From: Triplophysa rosa
Lineage: Eukaryota; Chordata; Actinopteri; Cypriniformes; Nemacheilidae
Direction: 5' to 3'
DNA length: 64,000 nt
Assembly: GCF_024868665.1 (NCBI RefSeq)
Contig: NC_079892.1
Location: 11,960,614-12,024,613, forward strand
Made by a program: the position numbers and the translations under genes. The notes beneath the pieces were generated by a model that saw nothing but the letters and a program-made list of their open reading frames with translations, was not told the DNA's origin and searched no databases. Below, piece after piece: positions 13,436 through 22,157 of the stretch (within the stretch, counting starts at the first letter, position 1; each line of letters begins with the position of its first letter).

Positions 13436-13631
13436 ACTGTACCTTTTCCATTACTGGGGTGGTACCATTAAAGGTACCTTTTTGTATCTTTACAGGTATA
13501 CAAAACATTTTGTACCTTTTGGGTACATAACTGTACCCTTAGGACCTACTGAGTACCTTTAAAGGTACAGTTAACTGTACAGTTGGGGTACTTTAATGGT
13601 ACCACCCCAGCGACGGAAAAGGTAGAGTACC
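13436..13631. mobile_element. Palindromic MITE (GGTACC-rich)
   Basis: The left half, gtaccttttccattactggg followed by gtggtaccattaaaggtacc, is mirrored at 13590-13631 (ggtaccaccccagcgacgg, aaaaggtagagtacc). The whole ~195 bp can form one hairpin. No coding capacity, so it is a miniature inverted-repeat element. Confidence 0.75.
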
Positions 13632-13892
13632 TTTTGTACTTTTTTGACAGCTTGGAAAAGTTGACTACGTATGAAAATTTGTTTACTTCTGTCGTGTTGT
13701 TTCAAATCAATATGCTCTTGTATTAATCATGAAATACAAAAGAAGATTATCATTATGTTAAAGCTATGTCAAGCTTCAAGTAGGTAGAAAAACATGCAGA
13801 AGCTTATGTTCAGCATGTACGTAAAGATCCTTTAAAAATGTCTATATTTGTGTTTCACGTAACGCAGCATAAGGATTTGGAATGACCGGAGT

Positions 13893-13942
13893 TAGTAAAT
13901 AAAATGACAGAATTTTCATTTTGGGGAGAACTATTACTTTAA
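13893..13942. repeat. Truncated end of a GGGTGAACTAT-type MITE
   Basis: The sequence atgacagaattttcatttt followed by ggggagaactattactttaa resembles the terminal 50 bp of the element at 40330-40580. Only one end is present. Confidence 0.5.
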
Positions 13943-15027
13943 CCTTGTGTCAAATCCACTGGCCGTCATGACATTATGTTTGTTTTAAAGTCTGAGGGTT
14001 TGCCAAGACTTTCCTGGATGTGATACTCACCGCAGTTGTGTTCCCCCTGACGGTGCTTTCATGCTAACCTCCCGAGCGCTAGCCGCTTTTCCTTCTCGTT
14101 CCAGAAAATTATAGGGGGCCACTTACACGTTAAGATTTATAATCAACTATTGAAACATACTGAGATGATATTATCTGAGCCATTGGCATTATTCCCATAA
14201 GTCTCTATTCTGAAAATACATGGGGGTTAGAAAACACATTGCTGTTTTCCAAGTGACTGATTATTCTTGTGTAGACATTCCGAGTGGGTTCTTTACTTGA
14301 TAGTGCAGAAAACGTGAATATCTTTGATAGAATCCGAGCATTGTGTATCATCTGCAGCCCATTGTCCCCCTTTGACTCAGTCATCCGCGGCAGACATATT
14401 GAATCCTTCTGTGTATTCAACTGATCACATGCCAAGACTGTTCCCCGCTCATATGCCTCCCACATTCAGCTGTTGTTCAGTGCAGCTCGAAGCCTGAGCA
14501 ACATGAGTCCCTTGTGCACAAAAAAAAGAAAACACATCAAAAGACGCTGTCCGAGGGAATGCGAGGAGCGCGCTGGAAGACGTCAGCCTTCCTGATGGAT
14601 GAGTCGTGAAAGGAGAAATGCAAAACGGGCCTGAAATTTGGGAACTGAAATTTGGGAACTTGGGTTTCATTTGATAATATAGGGAAGAGTGAAAGGATGG
14701 CAGCGACAATGCCTCCTTTAACTTTTTAGTGTAAAAACCAGGCCACAGATTTGTGATGGGTTAACAGGGGTCATGATTTCTCATGGGTGTCATCAACTAC
14801 AAGGAGGGAAGTGTATCAGAACAGCAGACGGTAACATTTTTGAGTTATATTGCAGTTATGAATTATGGGTGGGTGGTTTTTGAGTCTGGCCTCTTTAATT
14901 CAAATCAAACCCAAGGCAGGACGAATAGTTTGCAGGATCTAAAAAGTATATATTCCGTTTTAGGTAGAAGTAAATTTACACTTTGACGGCATCAAAGCAA
15001 AAACTTGGTTAGGGGCAACAAATCAAC
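13943..15027. other. No gene recognised
   Basis: Non-repetitive, moderately GC-rich DNA between repeats. Minus-strand frames at 14205-14465 and 14449-14709 show no recognisable domain. Confidence 0.4.
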
Positions 15028-15054
15028 TAATTAATTAATTAATTAATTAATTAA
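15028..15054 (+). repeat. (TTAA)n microsatellite
   Basis: Six to seven uninterrupted TTAA units directly next to the hairpin element at 15057. Confidence 0.9.
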
Positions 15055-15056
15055 TG

Positions 15057-15290
15057 CCCTGTTGAAAAAAACAGCTTATGCTTGTTAGGTAGGTTTTGAA
15101 GCATGGTAGCTGGTTTGTGCTGGTTTAAGCTGGTCATGTGCTGGTTTAAGCTGGTCCTGAGCTGGTTTAAGCTGGTCGAAACCAGCTCAGGGCCCGTTTA
15201 AACCAGCACATGACCAGCTTAGGACCAGCACAAACCAGCTACCATGCTTCAAAACCTACCTAACCAGCATATGCTGTTTTTTCAACAGGG
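15057..15290. mobile_element. Palindromic hairpin MITE, copy 1
   Basis: Begins CCCTGTTGAAAAAAACAGC and ends GCTGTTTTTTCAACAGGG. The two halves are near-perfect reverse complements built from repeats of ctggtttaagctggt, giving a ~234-bp foldback. A second, shorter copy lies at 55855-56039. No protein is encoded. Confidence 0.85.
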
Positions 15291-17290
15291 TGGGAGTTGG
15301 TGATTTTCGGCAACATGAGCATCAGTATCTATTGCTGACGGATTTGTAGTCCTGTGTCCTTTAATTCAACAAAGTTAAAAAGTAAAACATTGTGAAAAGG
15401 ACCTTCAACACAATGTGGCAAATTCTAAATGAAAAAGCAGCATTTTCCTTAATTACTGTGCATAAAGAGACCAACAATTCTTTCAACATCCTTTCACTCC
15501 CGTTTGACCAGTTGACAGTTCTCTGGAGCAGGAGACGTGAGCATCTCTTCTCATTGCTGTCTGGCAGAAAACTATTGAGATATTAAAGAGGTTTTATTTC
15601 CAATGTTTTGAGGTTTGCTCAAAACCTACCAATCTGCAAAAACCATGCTTGTTTTGTTTCAGCTGTAAAGGTAACCTGAGGCAGAACTCTGAAAATCCCA
15701 AAACGTCAATAAAGAATATGAAAAAGAGAGTACACGGCCGCCACGGAGATGTGGCTAATGCCAAATGGACTTTATGTTTCCTTCATTGTAATTCAGACGA
15801 TGAATTGTGACAAATACAGATTGCCCTAATACAAAAGCTATTCTGTATGTTTTTTCTTCCTTCTATATTTTCAAGCAACGTTGTTAAAGAGATGGGTTAA
15901 CTTGTCACATTATGTGTATTGTGCTCTACACGGAGGTCCAGCTTGCTTCAATTAGAAGCCATAAGCGGCTGGTTTTGATCAAGATCTTTGGCAAAGTCAA
16001 GGTGATTCCTTTCCTAATGAAAAACAACAGAGGCCTTACATTCTAAACACTGTTAAAGAATAATAGCCCCTCTTGAGGGAAAGTAGCTAGCTCTCACACC
16101 ACTTCCTCAGGAGTCGTCTTCCTTTTGGATTATATTGCAAACAAATCGGGTACATGCATGGAACGAATAAAGGTTGTGTGGCGGGAAAAAAGGGAAACAG
16201 CTGTCGGGTCCGCGAGCAAGATGTCTTGTGTGATGTCAGGCTGGGGAGATCTCTGGGTTTTTGGAAGGTTTCCCTAACGTTCAAGTTGCGTGATTAAAAT
16301 GAAAAAAAGAGATGAAGGCCATAGCATGTGCAGCCGCATTTTTCATGATGTGTAAAGATAAGAAGCTTGACGTACTTTGAAAACATACTGTACATTTGAG
16401 AACTTAAATCTTCCTGTGCCTGCTTGGTGGTCAGAAACTTGGCCCGTCTCATCACGGTGAGGTAATGAAGAAGAAACAGTATAATTTACAATATACGACT
16501 AAAATGTAGCTTGTCAAGACTTTCTGAATTTGTGTAGCACCAGCAGTTCTGCATGTTTTCGGAAGGAGTCTCAAAACTAAATTGGGCCCAACGGTAAACT
16601 TGCAGGCCATCATAAGAAATTTTACGTTATTCGTAATGGCACAGCATTAAACACTGAGCATTTCATTCTATGCCTCAGAGAGAGGGTGGGAAATGGTCAT
16701 GAGAAACTAAATTAAAGCTGTTTTTCACAAAATCTTTACTAGCGATATAGTTGAACCACAACCGTTACAGTTTTTGGCTAAATGAACCTAAAAACGAATG
16801 TTTAATCGGTTTTCTCTCAGTTTTGTTTATGTACGCATACTTGACACCGTAATAGTAAAGTCCCAAACGGAAGTAACAGTAAAATACTGCATAAAAGTCC
16901 GCTCTCAAATCATGCAGTTGGTGTAGAAATGGCAAAAATTTTAACTATTGTTGCATTTGTAGGTACTGCGAATGAGAAGAGATATAAAAATACAGCTTCT
17001 GACCGATTTCCAGCAGCATTTTTTATAGACGGACTATCGCCAGTGACATCACTGCACGCGAGAAACCCAACAAGTCTCAAATTTCCATGTATACGTGGTT
17101 TTCTGCCTAGCCGGTATGTTGATATGCATGTAAACACAAGAAAACAGGTTTACTTTATAAGATGATTTTTTTATAAATATCTGTTTATTTTGTGCATGCA
17201 AACGCACTCAGTAACTTCCAAATATACAAAAACAAAACCACTGAGATATTTCTCAAAATACCTTCTTTTGTGCTCCACACAGTTTTCCCA
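15291..17290. other. No gene recognised
   Basis: Frames such as 15392-15586, 16087-16284 and 16929-17165 are short, lack domain resemblance and have no exon partner. No repeat family is securely recognised. Confidence 0.4.
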
Positions 17291-18664
17291 CACTCTAAAA
17301 AATGATGGTTCTTCAAAGGTTCTTTAATGATGGTAAAGGTTCTATTTAGAACCATGTCTTCTGAAGAACCCCTTTACAGCTGAAATGGTTCTTTGTATTG
17401 GGAAAGGGTTCTTTATTCCCACCATTTTTGGTTTAAAGTAAATCAGTTATTTAGAAGCTGCCTCCTGATTGGATGTATGTCCTGAATCAAAGTCCTGATT
17501 TAACAGTCCTGCTGAGGTGCCTGCAGACTGATACACCACACAGGTAAGCTTCAGACTGTTCTTAATCACATATTTTAAGTTTTTTTTATCATTTAAGATA
17601 TTCTATGGTTATATAATTTATGGGAATCTGCTTTACCAATTATTTAGGATAGTTAAAATGTATATACTCTACTTAATATTTAAAACAAATATTATATCCT
17701 ATTATCAATCATTATTTACTTCTACTGGCTGAACTTCCATAAACCATTTTTGTAAAATATTTTCATGCACATTATCTTGATGTTTCTTCAACAGTATGTT
17801 GTACAACATGTATTTAGGTTTATTTGTTGATATTTCAGAGTTTCGTATATGACCTTGTGCTGGGAGTGAACTTGGAAGAGACGGGTATTTCTCGCAGTGC
17901 TAACCAAGTATCAGTTCAGCTCAGAAGTCTGACAACTGTGTCATACTTAATGTTTTAAAGGTGATATATTCATGTTTCTTTTAAAGTTGATATCCTTTCC
18001 ACATTAAAACGATAGCAATTTACTGTTAAAATAACTTTGGAAATGAAGTTTTGTGTGTTCTGATAATACTTATATGTACATGTCTCTGTTTCAGGTGAAT
18101 ATATTCATGTATTTTTATAATTTTCCTGGTTATATATATACTTTTATTTCTATAAATTTTTGTTCTCACATTTCTACTGCTTTTGTGCTAAAATGGGATA
18201 AAATGTAATTCTTTACTTTTTCCTATGTCTCTTTTTAGGGATAATATGTTTTTTTCTGTAAAGCTGCTTTGCAACAATGCAACATTGTGAAAGGTATTAA
18301 TATGTACAAATATATTGAATGTTGCATGACATTTAATGATGTGACCAGTAGGAAATAAAAGTATTACTTGATTTACATGTCTTGCTTATTGTTTTATAAG
18401 GTAAAACGGAAATAGAAAATCATAAAATCTTTAAAAAATAAATGAATTAATTAATACAAATACCTCAATTAGACCCCTCCTGTTTTCTGATAAAGATAGG
18501 GTTCTTTATAGCACCACTGAGGTTCTATATAGCACTTTTCAAGGCAGGGTTCTTTAGGGAACCTCATAAAAAGGGTTCTATATATCAGCAAAAAGGGTTC
18601 TGCTATTGTTACAAGCCGAAGAACCCCTTTTTGGTGCTATTTAGAACCATTTTTCTTAAGAGTG
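17291..18664. mobile_element. 1.37-kb element with CACTCT inverted ends
   Basis: The left end cactctaaaaaatgatggtt and the right end, read inward as cactcttaagaaaaatggtt, are imperfect inverted repeats. Both continue into stretches of GGTTCT and AGAACC motifs. The interior (about 17450-18480) is AT-rich with no long open frame. The CACT start resembles CACTA (EnSpm) elements, but no matching 3-bp target duplication is visible, so the superfamily is left open. A decayed relative lies at 56655-56790. Confidence 0.6.
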
Positions 18665-19555
18665 CAGGAGAGCATCACATGTTGTGATTGTGTCACGCTT
18701 CACCGGTCAGATTCCAGATCAAACCTCATCTGAATCCACTGACTACACTAATTAAAATGTTGTGCACATTTAAAGTAATTGCATTATTCCACTAATCCAT
18801 ACAGTATTTTAGAGGAGACGCTTATAATGCAAGTTTACATCTGCAAAACATTTTAGGGGGTGTGACCAAGATTTCCACTCCTCAATACTGTAAAACCATC
18901 TCAGAATCCAATTATCAGATCACTTACAGATTGCAGTGATTCATTGTTATCTCACGAAAGTTAAGTCAATTGACTCTCTGTCTTCTTTATTTAAAGAATG
19001 AGTAATCTGCAGGATCACATCAACTTGGCATCCTCATCACTTCTTTTATCTGGTAGTGTCAACCATATCAAAAGTTGGAAATGACTCCAGCAGATCTACG
19101 AACAAAGCTGTGAAGGGATAAGGGGTTTGCTCATGTGTATCCTCAGTCAAACACGGAGGCCTGTGGATGAGCCATGTGGCTTTCAGATAGACAGTCGATA
19201 TCAGTTCCAAAACCCAAAAGAGAGGGGGGAAAGGAAATATTTTAGTGTCTCATGTGATTGTGAGTGACTTTGACGTTTATGCAGTGTGAGGTTGCGGCAA
19301 TTGCTGTGTTTACCCCTGTGTGACCTGCAAGCAGGCAAAACTGCTTTTTCCAGTTTTAAAAAATACTGAAACCGAGGCTTTTTAAAGGACCGCAATGCGC
19401 TGTAAATGTCAATGAAAACATTCAGCTTTAGGTGAGTTGTACGTTTGTATTCTGTGGATGTGAAAAAAGATTGGGTGTTGTAAGATAATGCAAAGACATT
19501 ATTTATTGCAATTTTGAATTTTTTTTTGCAAAGTCTGCACCGATTGCATGAAGCA
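18665..19555. other. No gene recognised
   Basis: The minus-strand frame 19201-19620 (139 codons) runs into the LTR and has no recognisable domain. Otherwise featureless. Confidence 0.4.
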
Positions 19556-19560
19556 ACAAC

Positions 19561-20061
19561 TGTCATGGTTCTGCTTCTTTTAGTCTTGGATTTCCTGGTC
19601 CTGAGGCAGAGCCATGACAAAGTCTTTGGTTATGTGTGGAGACAATAATATGCGTTCTCTCCAGTGTCTTGTCATTGGCCCCGCCCCTCTCGTTTCTTGT
19701 ATTGCTTTCCTGCCATGTCTAATGTCTTCCACCTGCCCTGTGTTGTTATCCCTCGTTTGTGTTTCCCTTTAAATGCCCTCATGTTTCATTGTCCTGTGCT
19801 TGATCGTTGTGCTTGTTCCTGTCTGTGCCAGTGTCCTTTTGCTGTCTAAAGTCCTAAGTCAAGTCTGTGTAAGTCTGTTAGTTAGCGTTTGTATAGTGTT
19901 GTTCTTAGTTTATATTTGTCCTGTCAGCGTTAGTATCTAGTTTTGTTGGTTTGCCCCATCGTGGGTGTTTTGTTTGTGTTTTTTGTTAAAAAATGAAAAC
20001 CTTTGGTGTTAACCCCTTCACGCCTGCCTGCATTTGGGTTCTTCTTGCCACATCCGTGACA
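19561..20061 (+). repeat. 5' LTR
   Basis: 501 bp, starting TGTCATGG and ending TGACA. Compared with the 3' LTR it lacks 35 bp in two gaps: one arm of a hairpin near 19645 and a short piece near 19908. By eye about ten substitutions separate the two LTRs. The poly(A) signal AATAAA of the 3' copy reads AATGAA here (within gttaaaaaatgaaaacc). Confidence 0.9.
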
Positions 20062-20093
20062 GAACGATCGAGCCAGATACGAACCCAGCAGGT

Positions 20094-21047
20094 ATGGACA
20101 GTTCCCTGCAAGCCCGCCAGACCCGGTTATTGTTCGGGCTTCGCCAGGGGGATCGGGGGGTACGGGAGTTTGCCCGTACCTTCCTGGATGCGGCGGCAGA
20201 GACGGGGTTCGGTGAGAAGGAATTTACCGTAATTTTTAACGGCTGTCTCACCGAACCCCTCAAGCCCAGCGAGATGAGAATGCTGAGTCCCCTGTACTTT
20301 GGTGACATGCTCAGGTACGTGGTCAACCGGGATGAACCATGGCCCACTACGCCATCCTGGGTATCCTCTCCGCTGGCTACCGTCCCGGAAGACCTCGTCC
20401 TGGCCACCGTGACCTTGGGGGACTCAGCTCCTCCATCCTCAAGCTCTGTCGTTCCGCCCACCTCCAGCTCCGCCGATCCATCTCCACCGTCCACGACCCT
20501 CCGTGGCAAGCGGGGAAGGAGGGCGTCCGAGGAAGTGTCTACGGACTCCTCCGGTGCGGAGCTAGCTACGCCCTGCACTGCTGCCTCGCAGCCGACCACA
20601 GGCCCTGCGGTTCGGTTGAAGAAGAAGAGGCAGCGGAGGGGGGCGCGGATTCCTGAACAGCCTGTGTCCAGTCCTTTGTCCAGTCCGGTGATCCAGTCCG
20701 GTCCAGCCGGCATCCCAGCCGGTGATCCAGCCGGCGTCCTGTCCAGTGCAGCCGGCGCCCAGTCCGGTGCAGCCGGCGCCCAGTCCGGTGATCCAGCCGG
20801 CGCCCAGCCCGGTGATCCAGCCGGCGCCCAGCCCGGTGATCCAGCCGGCGCCCAGTCCGGTGATCCAGCCGGCGCCCAGCCCGGTGATCCAGCCGGCGCC
20901 CAGCCCGGTGATCCAGCCGGCGCCCAGCCCGGTGATCCAGCCGGCGCCCAGCCTGGTGATCCAGCCGGCGCCCAGCCCGGTGATCCAGCCGGCGTCCAGC
21001 CCAGTGCAGCCGGGAGCCAGCCCGGTGCAGCCGGCGTCAAGCCCTGA
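20094..21047 (+). CDS. Gag-like protein with repeat tail
   Basis: Frame of 317 codons from ATG 20094. An upstream in-frame TTG at 20034 lies inside the LTR and is less likely as a start. The N-terminal ~75 residues contain a motif resembling retrotransposon Gag capsid: GVREFARTFLDAAAETGF, then FTVIFNGCL and EPL. This matches the G-x-V...F...A...G...IF.GL..PL pattern of Ty3/gypsy Gag. A Ser/Pro/Thr-rich linker and a basic stretch (RLKKKRQRRGAR, about residues 188-199) follow. The C-terminal third is made of 8-residue repeats (GDPAGAQP) encoded by 24-bp units. No zinc knuckle (CCHC) is seen. The role in particle assembly is inferred from the family only. Confidence 0.65.
   Translation: MDSSLQARQTRLLFGLRQGDRGVREFARTFLDAAAETGFGEKEFTVIFNGCLTEPLKPSEMRMLSPLYFGDMLRYVVNRDEPWPTTPSWVSSPLATVPEDLVLATVTLGDSAPPSSSSVVPPTSSSADPSPPSTTLRGKRGRRASEEVSTDSSGAELATPCTAASQPTTGPAVRLKKKRQRRGARIPEQPVSSPLSSPVIQSGPAGIPAGDPAGVLSSAAGAQSGAAGAQSGDPAGAQPGDPAGAQPGDPAGAQSGDPAGAQPGDPAGAQPGDPAGAQPGDPAGAQPGDPAGAQPGDPAGVQPSAAGSQPGAAGVKP
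20787..21002 (+). repeat. 24-bp coding minisatellite (9 units)
   Basis: Nine tandem units beginning GGTGATCCAGCCGGCGCCCA, with near-perfect 24-bp spacing from 20787 to 21002. More degenerate CAGCCGGC repeats continue on either side, from about 20700 to 21285. Because 24 is a multiple of three, each frame keeps its own 8-residue period. Confidence 0.9.
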
Positions 21048-21606
21048 CCAGCCGGCCTTCCAGCCAGCCTTCCAGCCGGTACAGCAGCCGGCCTTCCAGC
21101 CGGCGTCAAGCCCTGTCCAGCCGGCCTTCCAGCCGGCGTCAAGCCCTGTCCAGCCGGCGCCAAGCCCTGTCCAGCCGGCGCCAAGCCCTGTCCAGTTGGC
21201 CGTCCAGCCGGCGTCAAGCCCTGTCCAGCCGGCCGTCCAGCCGGCGTCAAGCCCTGTCCAGCCGGCCTTCCAGCTGGGTCCCAGCCTTTTCCCGCCGACG
21301 CTCAAGTCGGCGGTCCCCCCCAGGACTTCCTCCCCTAATTCCCCCAGGACTCCGCGCCCTCGAGCACAGCCGGGGACTAAGACTGTTCCCCCTTCTCCCC
21401 ACCCCCATGGACTGCCTCTTGCGAGCCCTTGTTTGGTCCCACCCCCCTCCCATGTTTGTTATTTTTATTGTCCCACCGAAGTCCCATTGTTGTTTTGTCT
21501 TGTCTGCCCCTGATTTTGTTCTCCATGTTTTGTCTGTTCTTGTCTCTGTCTCAGTCTGCCTTGTCTCATCTGTCTACCCCTTGGTGAGCACCTGGAGGTG
21601 CTCATT

Positions 21607-21617
21607 AAAGGGGGGGG
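21607..21617 (+). promoter_or_regulatory. Polypurine tract of the LTR element
   Basis: The run aaaggggggg lies four bases before the 3' LTR. In LTR elements this is the usual position of the plus-strand primer. Confidence 0.65.
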
Positions 21618-21621
21618 CTTC

Positions 21622-22157
21622 TGTCATGGTTCTGCTTCTTTTAGTCTTGGATTTCCTGGTCCTGAGGCAGAGCCATGACAAAGTCTTTGGTTATGTGTGG
21701 AGAGAAACATATTATTGTCCTTTTGACAATAATATGCGTTCTCTCCAGTGTCTTGTCATTGGCCCCGCCCCTCTCGTTTCTTGTATTGCTTTCCTGCCGT
21801 GTCTAATGTCTTCCACCTGCCCTGTGTTGTTATCCCTCGTTTGTGTTTCCCTTTAAATGCCCTCATGTTTCATTGTCCTGTGCTCGATCGTTGTGCTTGT
21901 TCCTGTCTGTGCCAGTGTCCTTTTGCTGTCTAAAGTCCCAAGTCAAGTCTGTGTAAGTCTGTTAGTTAGCATTTGTATAGTGTTGTTCTTTTACCCTGTC
22001 TTAGTTTATATTTGTCCTGTCAGCATTAGTATCTAGTTTTGTTGGTTTGCCCCATCCTGGGTGTTTTTTTTGTGTTTTTTGTTAAAAAATAAAAACCTTT
22101 GGTGTTAACCCCTTCACACCTGCCTGCATTTGGGTTCTTCTTGGCACATCCGTGACA
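21622..22157 (+). repeat. 3' LTR
   Basis: 536 bp, TGTCATGG to TGACA. It contains an intact hairpin at about 21698-21748: ggagagaaacatattattgtc, a short loop, then gacaataatatgcgttctctcc. It keeps AATAAA at 22088-22093. Confidence 0.9.
22088..22093 (+). terminator. Poly(A) signal in 3' LTR
   Basis: AATAAA about 65 bp before the LTR end. The 5' LTR carries AATGAA at the equivalent place. Confidence 0.6.

Noticed and set aside
15057..15290. microRNA precursor
   Set aside because: The hairpin is far too long and symmetric and occurs twice in the window as a mobile element.
20018..21250. 410-codon minus-strand open frame
   Set aside because: It is the shadow of the 24-bp CAGCCGGC repeat. The peptide is a monotonous repeat and the frame lies antisense to gag within the LTR element.
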